Source: JBGTIS01 sp041745535 (lineage in GTDB: Bacteria > Bacteroidota > Bacteroidia > Cytophagales > Cyclobacteriaceae). Taken from it: a stretch of DNA of 42,010 bases. Shown here in pieces: positions 1 through 6,737 of this stretch. The notes below the pieces were generated by a model. That model was not told the DNA's origin. It saw nothing but the letters and a program-made list of their open reading frames with translations, and searched no databases. Positions within the stretch are counted from its first letter, which is position 1. Each line of letters begins with the position of its first letter. The stretch lies in contig JBGTIS010000282.1 of NCBI GenBank assembly GCA_041745535.1, positions 1-42,010 on the forward strand, written 5' to 3'. A program made the position numbers and the translations under genes.

Positions 1-108
1 AATACTGTAGGTCAATATGCCAGTGAGGAAGTGATCAAAAAATATATTCAAAATCAAGGAAAGTCAAAATATACGGAGTTGCACAAGAATCAGCTACGTT
101 TGTTTTGA
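1..108 (+). CDS. IS200/IS605 family transposase TnpA, C-terminal fragment (cut by window edge)
   Basis: The window opens inside a reading frame of 35 codons ending in TGA at 106-108. The visible C-terminus contains a TVG motif followed by SEEVIKKYIQNQ, which resembles the end of HUH/Y1 single-strand transposases of the IS605 branch (typically YFV-TVG ... VxKYIxxQ). The catalytic HUH motif and tyrosine lie upstream of the window, so activity cannot be judged. An imperfect hairpin follows 2 bases after the stop codon, where the right end of such elements is expected. The family call rests on this short tail and on the hairpin. Confidence 0.6.
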   Translation, partial: NTVGQYASEEVIKKYIQNQGKSKYTELHKNQLRLF

Positions 109-132
109 TACCCCGACGGCTCTGCCTCGGGG
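1..132 (+). mobile_element. Right end of an IS200/IS605-type element with subterminal hairpin
   Basis: Directly after the transposase stop, 111-116 (CCCCGA) pairs with 127-132 (TCGGGG), and 118-119 (GG) pairs with 125-126 (CC), leaving base 117 bulged. A GC-rich hairpin with an unpaired base just inside the right end is the substrate bound by IS200/IS605 transposases. The exact cleavage site past the hairpin cannot be read without the left end. The element stops at most about 14 bases from the stop codon of the minus-strand gene at 147, so it apparently inserted without disrupting that gene, and its hairpin may also help end that transcript. Confidence 0.55.
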
Positions 133-146
133 TAGTTCATTAAAAT

Positions 147-3100
147 TTATTTGAGCATATGAACCCATCCTTTACAAATTTCATCGTCAGGAAGTTTTAC
201 TTCGTAATAATAGATGCCAGGTAACAAGCCTTCGCCATGCCAGGTATCTTTATAATCTTCATCTTCAAAAAGCAGTTTGCCCCAACGATTATATATTTTA
301 AGCTGTAAAGGCGCATCAATCAAGATTTGAAAATTATCGTTTTCGCCATCAGCATTGGGAGTGAAAACATTAGGAATGAAAAATTCCTGAACATTAATCG
401 GAACAGTTTGAGATTTTACGCACTGTTTGGAAACTGCTGTAACATCTAAATTGTAAGAACCACTATTGGTATAAATATGAGTAGGATTAAGTTCAGAAGA
501 AACTGTACCGTCACCAAAATCCCAACTCACTTCTTCCGCTCCTGAAATATTGCTTTCTATGGTAACTTCTTTATCCGATTGGCAACTGTAATTTCTTATA
601 ACATTGAAATCCATTACAATTTCTGGAACTACATCCAGGCGCACAGAATCTTCAAAAGAGCACCCGTTCTGGTCGGTAATAATTACAGAATAGGTTGTAG
701 TAGTATCAGGAGTAGCCACTGGGTTGGCAATATTAGCATTGTCTAAATAATGGGGAGGAGACCACTGGTAAGTAATACCTCCTTCTGCTAAAAGCTGAGC
801 TGACTCACCAAAACAAATATTTAAAGAATCAATAACATTAAAGTTTACATCAAAAACAGTGATGTTGCCATAATCATAATCTTCTTTCAGGCAGGTGTTT
901 TCATCTATAGCAGTTAGAACTACTGGATAGGTGCCTGGTTTTTCATAAGTGTGTATAATACTATCAGATTGTGTAGTAGTAGTGCCATCGCCCAAATCCC
1001 AGATAAATGATTCGCCTCCAATGCTTCGATTCAGAAACATGACAGTAAGCGGAAAACAACCTTCGCTTAATCCTGGCTGATCTGCTTCTGGAGAATTGGT
1101 TGCCAGTTTGGCTTCCAATGTCGTTAAATCGTATTTGAAAGCGGCATTATTGCAATTTCTGGCATTGTTGGTAGTTGACCAGGCACCATCGGTGGTTGGA
1201 AAATCTGAATTGCCACCGCAACCTGCGCAAACTGCCTGATACACAATGCCTTTTTTATCGAACCGGCTTGTACCGCCATCCACATGTTCTCTGGAAGCAC
1301 TACCACCAAAAAAAGTTCCATACAATAAAGATCTGGCATCTTTTTCAAGAACCATCATATAAAAGTCGGAACCATCGGTAAAGGATTGGTCGGCATCATC
1401 GGTAACTGGTAAATCGCGAGTGCTTCCCCCTACATAGGTTCTCTGTATAAGCTGAATTTCATTATTTACATTAACATAAACATTTGGAGCATTTACGGCG
1501 CCGCCCCACCCGGATATCAGTATGTTCCCACATTCATTTACCAAAAAGGCAGTGGGAGAAATATCAGGAGAACTGGTGCCACTCCCAAACACAGTGGAAA
1601 ACATTGATTGAGTTAAAGAATTATTAAGTTTATGTATAAATTGTCCACTCTTAGGGTTATTGTAAACACCGTCCGATACAGGATAACTCCCACGGGTTTG
1701 TCCTAGCAAATAAATATTATTATCGGTATCAATATCAATAAAATAAGCCTGATCATAGGCGGCGGTTCCTACATAAGTGCAACTTAAAACTGAGTCACCA
1801 GAGGGGCTTAATATGGCAGCAAAACCGTCGATGCCGCCTGACAAGTTGGGTTGGTAGGCATTGATAGTGGTTAAAAGGTCAGGACTCCCGGTTCCACCAG
1901 TAATGTATACGTTATTAACTTCGTCCAACTTAATAGAAAAAGCAGCGTCCACCAAGCTTCCTCCAAAATAAGTACTCCACTCCAGTTGAGATAATTCAGG
2001 ATTAAACTTAAAAACTATAGCATCCTGATCGCCGCCAGCGAAAGCTTTTTGCGCGCCGTTTACAATAGGAAAATCAGTTGAGGCAGTGTTGGTTGCGACA
2101 TAAATATTACCTAAAGAATCAGTATTGATATCACCTCTAAACTGATCGCCATAATTGCGGGTTAAGGGCGAATTATGGTAATTTACTCCATCATTATCAG
2201 TTCCACCTAATAATGTAGACGCCATTAAAGTGGAACCATCGGTATTGAGCTTGGTAATAACTAAGTCAGATCCATTCGGATAGGTAACACCACCATAAAA
2301 ATCAAAAGGTTGGAAAATAGGCCCGCCCTTCAATGTATCTTGGAAAGCATTGGCAGTAACAGGAAAATCAGGCGAACTGGTAGTTCCAAATATGAGTAAT
2401 TTATTTTGATGAACAATTAAACTATGAGGAACTTCCGCGGCGGATCCGCCCAAATAGGTAGCATAAATCAGTTGAGAGCCTGTAGAATCATACTTTAATA
2501 TACCAATATCCCAATCGCCACCATTACTTACCTGATAGGCACCTGGAGTTATAGGAAAGCCATTGCCCAAGTTGGTCACAATGCCTCCTGAATATAAATT
2601 ACCTTCATTATCAAAAGTAGCAGTATTGCCCCAGTTATCAGAAAAAGAGCCGGAATAAGTTGAAAAAATGAGCAATGGATCAATAATTAATTCAAGATCG
2701 GGGTCGTATCCTTTAGGAAAGGAAAATGTGAGATCGTTTCCAGTAAGCACAAACTCACACGGAACTTTACTTTTTTTTCCATCTTTCTCCTGATAGGCAT
2801 ACGGTTTATTTTCCACAATTTTGCCCAAACTGGTTTGAACAACTAAATTTCCATTTTCCAGAAAAAGATAAGCTCCCTGATAATTTAATTTTATAACATC
2901 AGGGTTTGATTTCGGGCTAATGATAAAATCGTATTTTAGCTGATTAAACTCGGTACTATATATTCGAAAATCTACTCCATCGTATAAGTTTTTATAGTTT
3001 ACTGTATGAAAAGCCTTTACCTGAGTTGCCCATTTGCTTGGATCATTTCCGAGATAATAATTATAAAACTCTGAACTTGCTTGGGCACCCCTAACTTCTG

Positions 3101-3488
3101 GAGTTTCATTGGCTCCTTCAAAATTAACAATTACATTATGTCCCCTTATCACCGAATATTCGTCAACAGGTAAATTGGTGGAACGGGCAGAAGTATGCAT
3201 ACTATCGGCAGCAGTTAATGGATTACCATGATTGTGAGAAACAGAATTTGTATTATAAAAGGTATAGGCAAAAGATTGATCTTGAAGATACAATTTTCCG
3301 CCGGGAATATTGGCGGCAAAGCGGATAGTGTTGTGCCACTGTTTTTTATTTTCAATAAACTTGATTTCTCCATCGTTTGAAATGGCGTTTTGCTGAAAAG
3401 CCATTAAAAAGAAGAGGACTAAGAAGTTAAGCCGTGTAATTATAATTGCAAAGGAAAAACTAAAGGATATGTGCATAGCAATGTTCAA
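147..3488 (-). CDS. Large secreted SBBP-repeat/PKD protein with T9SS type B sorting domain
   Basis: A 1113-residue protein with a hydrophobic N-terminal export signal; M5 is an alternative start. Residues about 40-270 match the N-terminal region common in Bacteroidota SBBP proteins (DUF7948-type). Residues about 270-780 hold repeated blade-like units (e.g. YATYLGGS, WSTYFGGS, YGTFFGGS) typical of SBBP beta-propellers. PKD domains follow with WDLGDG at 830-835 and WDFGDG at 989-994, separated by an Ig-like segment. The last 74 residues (from NVFTPNADGENDNF through YNRWG to PGIYYYEV) are the CHU_C/gliding-motility type B T9SS signal. The protein is therefore expected to cross the outer membrane through T9SS and be surface-bound or released. 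Adhesion or matrix binding is inferred; no catalytic motif is seen. It is divergent from rplU. Confidence 0.88.
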   Translation of the reverse strand: MNIAMHISFSFSFAIIITRLNFLVLFFLMAFQQNAISNDGEIKFIENKKQWHNTIRFAANIPGGKLYLQDQSFAYTFYNTNSVSHNHGNPLTAADSMHTSARSTNLPVDEYSVIRGHNVIVNFEGANETPEVRGAQASSEFYNYYLGNDPSKWATQVKAFHTVNYKNLYDGVDFRIYSTEFNQLKYDFIISPKSNPDVIKLNYQGAYLFLENGNLVVQTSLGKIVENKPYAYQEKDGKKSKVPCEFVLTGNDLTFSFPKGYDPDLELIIDPLLIFSTYSGSFSDNWGNTATFDNEGNLYSGGIVTNLGNGFPITPGAYQVSNGGDWDIGILKYDSTGSQLIYATYLGGSAAEVPHSLIVHQNKLLIFGTTSSPDFPVTANAFQDTLKGGPIFQPFDFYGGVTYPNGSDLVITKLNTDGSTLMASTLLGGTDNDGVNYHNSPLTRNYGDQFRGDINTDSLGNIYVATNTASTDFPIVNGAQKAFAGGDQDAIVFKFNPELSQLEWSTYFGGSLVDAAFSIKLDEVNNVYITGGTGSPDLLTTINAYQPNLSGGIDGFAAILSPSGDSVLSCTYVGTAAYDQAYFIDIDTDNNIYLLGQTRGSYPVSDGVYNNPKSGQFIHKLNNSLTQSMFSTVFGSGTSSPDISPTAFLVNECGNILISGWGGAVNAPNVYVNVNNEIQLIQRTYVGGSTRDLPVTDDADQSFTDGSDFYMMVLEKDARSLLYGTFFGGSASREHVDGGTSRFDKKGIVYQAVCAGCGGNSDFPTTDGAWSTTNNARNCNNAAFKYDLTTLEAKLATNSPEADQPGLSEGCFPLTVMFLNRSIGGESFIWDLGDGTTTTQSDSIIHTYEKPGTYPVVLTAIDENTCLKEDYDYGNITVFDVNFNVIDSLNICFGESAQLLAEGGITYQWSPPHYLDNANIANPVATPDTTTTYSVIITDQNGCSFEDSVRLDVVPEIVMDFNVIRNYSCQSDKEVTIESNISGAEEVSWDFGDGTVSSELNPTHIYTNSGSYNLDVTAVSKQCVKSQTVPINVQEFFIPNVFTPNADGENDNFQILIDAPLQLKIYNRWGKLLFEDEDYKDTWHGEGLLPGIYYYEVKLPDDEICKGWVHMLK

Positions 3489-3656
3489 TTCCTGAATTTT
3501 TATTATAATTCACCGACTAAAAGTAAGCCAAAATGGTTGCGCCATGTAAAAAAGAATTAATTTCTGTTCGGAACAAGCTTATTCATTAAAAACGTAATTG
3601 GGTTTATGCTAATTATAGATTGCCAGATTAAAAGTAATAATCAATTATTCAGTTAT

Positions 3657-3687
3657 TTGGTATATAAAATTCAAAACTTTATATTTG
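3657..3687 (+). promoter_or_regulatory. Bacteroidota-type promoter for rplU-rpmA
   Basis: TTG at 3657-3659 and TATATTTG at 3680-3687 are separated by 20 bases. This matches the Bacteroidota housekeeping promoter (TTG about 19-20 bases before TAnnTTTG). It lies just ahead of the rplU start at 3713, as expected for a strongly expressed ribosomal operon. Confidence 0.7.
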
Positions 3688-3712
3688 CGCACTCAATTTA
3701 AACAAGGTTCCT

Positions 3713-4639
3713 ATGTATGCTATAGTTGATATTGCTGGCAAGCAATTTAAAGTAGAAAAAGATAAATTTATATTCGCGCCGTCTCTGGCAGGCGATGCAG
3801 GCGATGCTGTAGAATTTGATAAAGTTCTTTTACTGGCAGGCGACGATAAAATTGACTTGGGAGCTCCTACCGTTAAAGACGCAAAAGTATCAGGTATAAT
3901 ACTGGAGCATGTAAAAGGAGATAAAGTTCTTGTATTCAAAAAGAAAAGAAGAAAAGGATACAGAAAAAAAACTGGTCATCGCCAGGGTTTTAGCAAAGTA
4001 TTGATCGAGTCGATAGGAATAGGCGATGCTGTTGCTTTAGGTAAGTCTAAAGCTACTGAAACCAAAGCTGCTAAAAAAGAACAGGTTGCTGAAGAAAAAC
4101 CATCTAAAGAAACTACTTCCGCCAAAACGTCTGATTACCAGGCTAAAGATTTATTGAAAAGTTTGGGTACTGCTAAAGAAAGCGAAAAAGACGATCTGAA
4201 AAAAATCAATGGTATAGGACCCGTTTTTGAAAAAGACCTGAATGAGTTAGGAATTTATACTTTTGAGCAAATCAGTAACCTAACTGATGTCGATATTACT
4301 TTTCTTGCTGATCATATTAATGGTGTTAGTGAAGATTTAATTAGAAATGAAGATTGGGTTGGGCAAGCCAAAAACGAGTCCGGTGCTATAGACCTGCTAA
4401 AAAATCTGGGTACTGCCGATGAAGGTGAGAAAGACGATCTGAAAAAAATCAATGGCATAGGACCCGTTTTTGAAAAAGACCTGAATGAGTTGGGAATTTA
4501 TACTTTTAAGCAGATCAGCAAATTAACTAAATCAGATATTGCTTTTCTCGCTTATCGCATCAATGGCGTAAGTGAAGACCTGATTAATAACGAAGATTGG
4601 GTAACTCAGGCAAAACAATTATTGAAAGAGGATAAATAA
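3713..4639 (+). CDS. rplU: 50S ribosomal protein L21 with duplicated helix-hairpin-helix extension
   Basis: Residues 1-105 are a complete L21, which binds 23S rRNA in the large subunit; the basic stretch KKKRRKGYRKKTGHRQ lies at 77-92. A Lys/Glu-rich linker (about 110-145) leads to two tandem copies of an 81-residue module (147-227 and 228-308), each with DLKKINGIGPVFEKDLNELG followed by IYTF. This is a helix-hairpin-helix-like fold of the kind found at the C-terminus of Bacteroidota L21 and in DNA- or RNA-binding proteins. The total of 308 residues is about three times that of E. coli L21 (103). rpmA follows after 18 bases. The role of the extension is unknown; nucleic-acid or rRNA binding is an inference. 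Confidence 0.93.
   Translation: MYAIVDIAGKQFKVEKDKFIFAPSLAGDAGDAVEFDKVLLLAGDDKIDLGAPTVKDAKVSGIILEHVKGDKVLVFKKKRRKGYRKKTGHRQGFSKVLIESIGIGDAVALGKSKATETKAAKKEQVAEEKPSKETTSAKTSDYQAKDLLKSLGTAKESEKDDLKKINGIGPVFEKDLNELGIYTFEQISNLTDVDITFLADHINGVSEDLIRNEDWVGQAKNESGAIDLLKNLGTADEGEKDDLKKINGIGPVFEKDLNELGIYTFKQISKLTKSDIAFLAYRINGVSEDLINNEDWVTQAKQLLKEDK
4151..4636 (+). repeat. Tandem in-frame duplication of the HhH module inside rplU (2 x 243 bp)
   Basis: Copy 1 is 4151-4393 and copy 2 is 4394-4636, with a period of exactly 243 bases (81 codons). The core windows 4187-4264 and 4430-4507 agree at 76 of 78 bases; both differences are silent third-position changes (GGT/GGC and TTA/TTG). Outside this core the copies diverge in both DNA and protein. 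The pattern suggests a duplication with a strongly constrained, or recently converted, core. Confidence 0.9.
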
Positions 4640-4657
4640 TTTTAAAATACTTAAGAT

Positions 4658-4921
4658 ATGGCACATAAAAAAGGAGCCGGAAGCTCGAAAAACGGAAGAG
4701 ATTCAGAAAGTAAACGACTTGGTATTAAAATCTTCGGTGGGCAATCAGTAATTGCCGGAAACATTATTGTAAGACAGAGAGGAACCAAACATCATCCTGG
4801 ACGAAATGTAGGACTAGGAAAAGATCATACACTTTTTGCTTTAAAAGATGGTGTCGTAGTTTTTAAAAAAGGAAGACAAGAACGCTCTTATGTTCATGTA
4901 CAAGAAGGCGCTGAAGCCTGA
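4658..4921 (+). CDS. rpmA: 50S ribosomal protein L27
   Basis: An 87-residue L27 beginning MAHKKGAGSSKNGRDSESKR, the conserved N-terminal tail that reaches the peptidyl-transferase centre. The body carries GNIIVRQRGTKHHPG and the VGLGKDHTLFAL segment, which are diagnostic of the family. The N-terminus has no Firmicutes-type cleavable extension. It lies 18 bases after rplU, presumably on the same transcript, and is followed by a terminator hairpin, so rplU-rpmA appears to be a two-gene operon. Confidence 0.97.
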   Translation: MAHKKGAGSSKNGRDSESKRLGIKIFGGQSVIAGNIIVRQRGTKHHPGRNVGLGKDHTLFALKDGVVVFKKGRQERSYVHVQEGAEA

Positions 4922-4944
4922 TATTACTGAATTCAGAGATATAC

Positions 4945-4981
4945 AAAAGCTACTGTGATACCGTTCACTGTAGCTTTTTTG
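4945..4981 (+). terminator. Rho-independent terminator of rplU-rpmA
   Basis: AAAAGCTAC at 4945-4953 pairs with GTAGCTTTT, and GTGA pairs with TCAC, with one T-T mismatch and a 6-base loop. A run of T follows at 4975-4980. It lies 23 bases after the rpmA stop. Confidence 0.85.
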
Positions 4982-5415
4982 TTTTATTACCTAAAAGTAT
5001 TAATTCAGTGATGTAAGCTGATGCTACTTAACTCACTCATTCTCTTCTGTATATTTTTAAGCGACTTGGAAATTTTGTTACCAGCGTCGTAATCAAGATG
5101 TAGTATTTGCCCATATTTTATATGATTTAAAACTTGGTAGAGTAAGTTGTTACATTTCATTTTTTTGAAGGGAGGCAAAACATAAATTTTAATTATCCTT
5201 TTCTTTCATTGAAATTGTACATTTCTCATTGTAAATCCTCAATTTATTGATTCAATGAACATTAATAGGAAAAATCAAAAACCATAAAGATTACAAACAA
5301 AGATTTTTATTACAAACGATAGGAAACCGGCCTTACTGCTTTTTCTTTCTTACTAAACACTGCCATCTTTGTATCAGGTAGTTTATTGAGGTAGGTTTAT
5401 TTTGTGGTTTTGTTA

Positions 5416-5514
5416 AAGCGGTGTTTATCACCGCTTCTTTCTCTTGGATTTTCATAGTTGTTTTATAGGTTTGGTTAAAAAACGGTGAGCCATTTTAGGC
5501 TACCGTTTTTTTTT
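5416..5514 (+). ncRNA. Candidate small RNA or leader: two hairpins, the second a terminator
   Basis: Hairpin 1: AAGCGGTG (5416-5423) pairs perfectly with CACCGCTT (5429-5436) around a 5-base loop. Hairpin 2 is the terminator at 5477-5514. TCACCG (5428-5433), in the right arm of hairpin 1, is also complementary to CGGTGA (5483-5488) in the left arm of hairpin 2, so the two could be mutually exclusive. A degenerate -7-like CATCTTTG lies at 5364-5371. The region could be a short independent RNA of about 130-140 bases or an attenuated leader of the gene at 5708. No known RNA family was recognised. Confidence 0.3.
5477..5514 (+). terminator. Strong Rho-independent terminator without an annotated gene upstream
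   Basis: AAAAAACGGT (5477-5486) pairs with ACCGTTTTTT, and GCC pairs with GGC, with one or two bulged bases and a 6-base loop. The T tract at 5506-5514 is nine bases long. The nearest upstream coding gene on this strand already has its own terminator about 500 bases earlier, so this one implies a separate transcript. Confidence 0.7.
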
Positions 5515-5707
5515 GCCATATCCATAAATTATACTGAAAAAACTACAGATCACCCTTGGTGTAAATTTATTTGAAATCAGAAAATATTTACAAATACTAA
5601 GGTTAATTACATGAGTTTTGTTTTTAGCAATCTCATTAAATTTAATAAAAGGATAGTTTTTAAATTTAGTTTGATAGGAAATTTCGTAGATTTTGAAATA
5701 ACCAAAA

Positions 5708-6097
5708 ATGAATGAAATAAAGTACAGTGAGAAAATTAAGATCGAGCATTTTAAAAATTTGGTAGCTGTAGCCTTTTCTGATGATTATCTGGACAAAATA
5801 GAGGCAGAGTTCCTTGCTGATAAAGCCAAAGAATTGGGTTTAGCGCAGGATATCGTTAATGGGCTTATTAAAAATCCTGATCAACTTTTATACGTAGTTC
5901 CAGAAAATATGGTCGACAAAGAAAATCAATTGTCAGACATTGTTTACATTGCCATTATTGATGGGGTTTTAAGGCCAAAGGAATATGAGCTATGCGTAGC
6001 AATTGCAGAAAAACTTGGGTTTAATAAGGAATATGTAGATGAGGTAATTACCCTTACCATTAAGCTTTGGAAAACATCAAAATGGTACTTTGGGTAG
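5708..6097 (+). CDS. TerB-like all-helical cytoplasmic protein
   Basis: A 129-residue soluble protein predicted to be nearly all helical. It contains two related acidic helical segments: DDYLDKIEAEFLADKAKELGL at about 25-45 and DGVLRPKEYELCVAIAEKLGF at about 80-100. This two-fold arrangement of acidic residues before an E...A..LG helix is the signature of the TerB-like fold, in which the acidic residues bind metal in the founding tellurite-resistance protein. No other ter gene is adjacent; the TerC-family gene at 29636 is 23 kb away. A tellurite function should not be assumed, since such single-domain proteins are common in Bacteroidota with unknown roles. It stands alone after a terminator. 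Confidence 0.65.
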   Translation: MNEIKYSEKIKIEHFKNLVAVAFSDDYLDKIEAEFLADKAKELGLAQDIVNGLIKNPDQLLYVVPENMVDKENQLSDIVYIAIIDGVLRPKEYELCVAIAEKLGFNKEYVDEVITLTIKLWKTSKWYFG

Positions 6098-6737
6098 TTT
6101 TGGTGAATTAAATGAAATACGTGGTCTTCCTACCTTGTAAAAGGCTAACTATCTGTCCCCCATTCTGTAAAACCCAATTATAAACCACAAATATTACCAA
6201 GCCTATATTATGTTCTGAGGCATCGGGTACTTCAATTGCCAACATTACAATTATCAAATAGAACTTATCCTTTTCCAAAAGGCTGATTTTTTAATGTGGA
6301 TATATTAAAAATATCATATTTGTTGATCTATGACATTTTGCTGCTATGATCTTCCTGCGTAACCCAATCATATTCTTGTTCAATCATGCTGCGACTTTCT
6401 TAGCGGAAATCCATTTTGGAAACTGAATTGACTTTTCAGGTAATGAAGACGTTAGAAACTTAGTTAAGGGGCAATAAGGGTGCTTTTAGCATAAAAAAAG
6501 CTTCTGCCTGTATTACCATTAAAGGTAATTGGAATAAAAATTTTTGAATTGGTATATTATTTGGCTTTTAATCTCATCATTCAAAACTTCCTCTCAATTT
6601 GGTTCTTCCAGTTTAAAATTTCCAAAATATGTCAAAACTTACACCATTTGAAAAGTAACTCTTTTTCCCCGCACTGATTTTGTACAAAAAGTATATTTGA
6701 TTTGGATTAATCCTATTATAAATTATTTAAGCTGAAA
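6098..6737. other. Gene-poor region, possibly decayed DNA, before the TPR gene
   Basis: 640 bases without a convincing gene. The minus strand shows short open stretches that read like protein but break off. One is a 45-codon ATG frame at 6108-6245 (MLAIEVPDASEHNIG... with a hydrophobic middle). Around 6330-6430 there are two short segments in different frames (QFPKWISAKKVAA and MIEQEYDWVTQEDHSS). I cannot assign them to a family. They may be remnants of a degraded gene or chance. The promoter of the TPR gene lies at the right end. Confidence 0.4.
6692..6713 (+). promoter_or_regulatory. Probable -7 element and adjacent palindrome before the TPR gene
   Basis: TATATTTG at 6692-6699 is a perfect TAnnTTTG element 38 bases before the ATG at 6738. 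No clear TTG is seen at the expected -33 distance. The perfect 10-bp palindrome GGATTAATCC (6704-6713) lies next to the presumed transcription start and could be an operator. Confidence 0.45.

Larger units (their letters stand above)
4982..5707. other. Gene-poor region between rpmA and the TerB-like gene
   Basis: About 725 bases without a convincing gene. A 51-codon ORF on the minus strand (5005-5160) starts with ATG but has no recognisable similarity or ribosome-binding context, so I do not call it a gene. The best structure is a pair of hairpins at 5416-5436 and 5477-5514, listed separately. The stretch from 5160 to 5340 is AT-rich, with no long reading frame or repeat that I can see. Confidence 0.5.

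Noticed and set aside
1124..1381. Overlapping frames inside the SBBP protein gene (and similar ones inside other long genes)
   Set aside because: They lie on other frames of a strongly supported gene with intact domains; none shows a signal, family motif or independent start.
5005..5160. 51-codon ATG frame on the minus strand
   Set aside because: No family similarity, no promoter or ribosome-binding context, in a gene-poor region where such frames arise by chance; recorded only in the gap description.
6108..6245. 45-codon minus-strand frame with a hydrophobic middle
   Set aside because: Could be a remnant or chance; no recognisable family and no regulatory context, so not called a gene.
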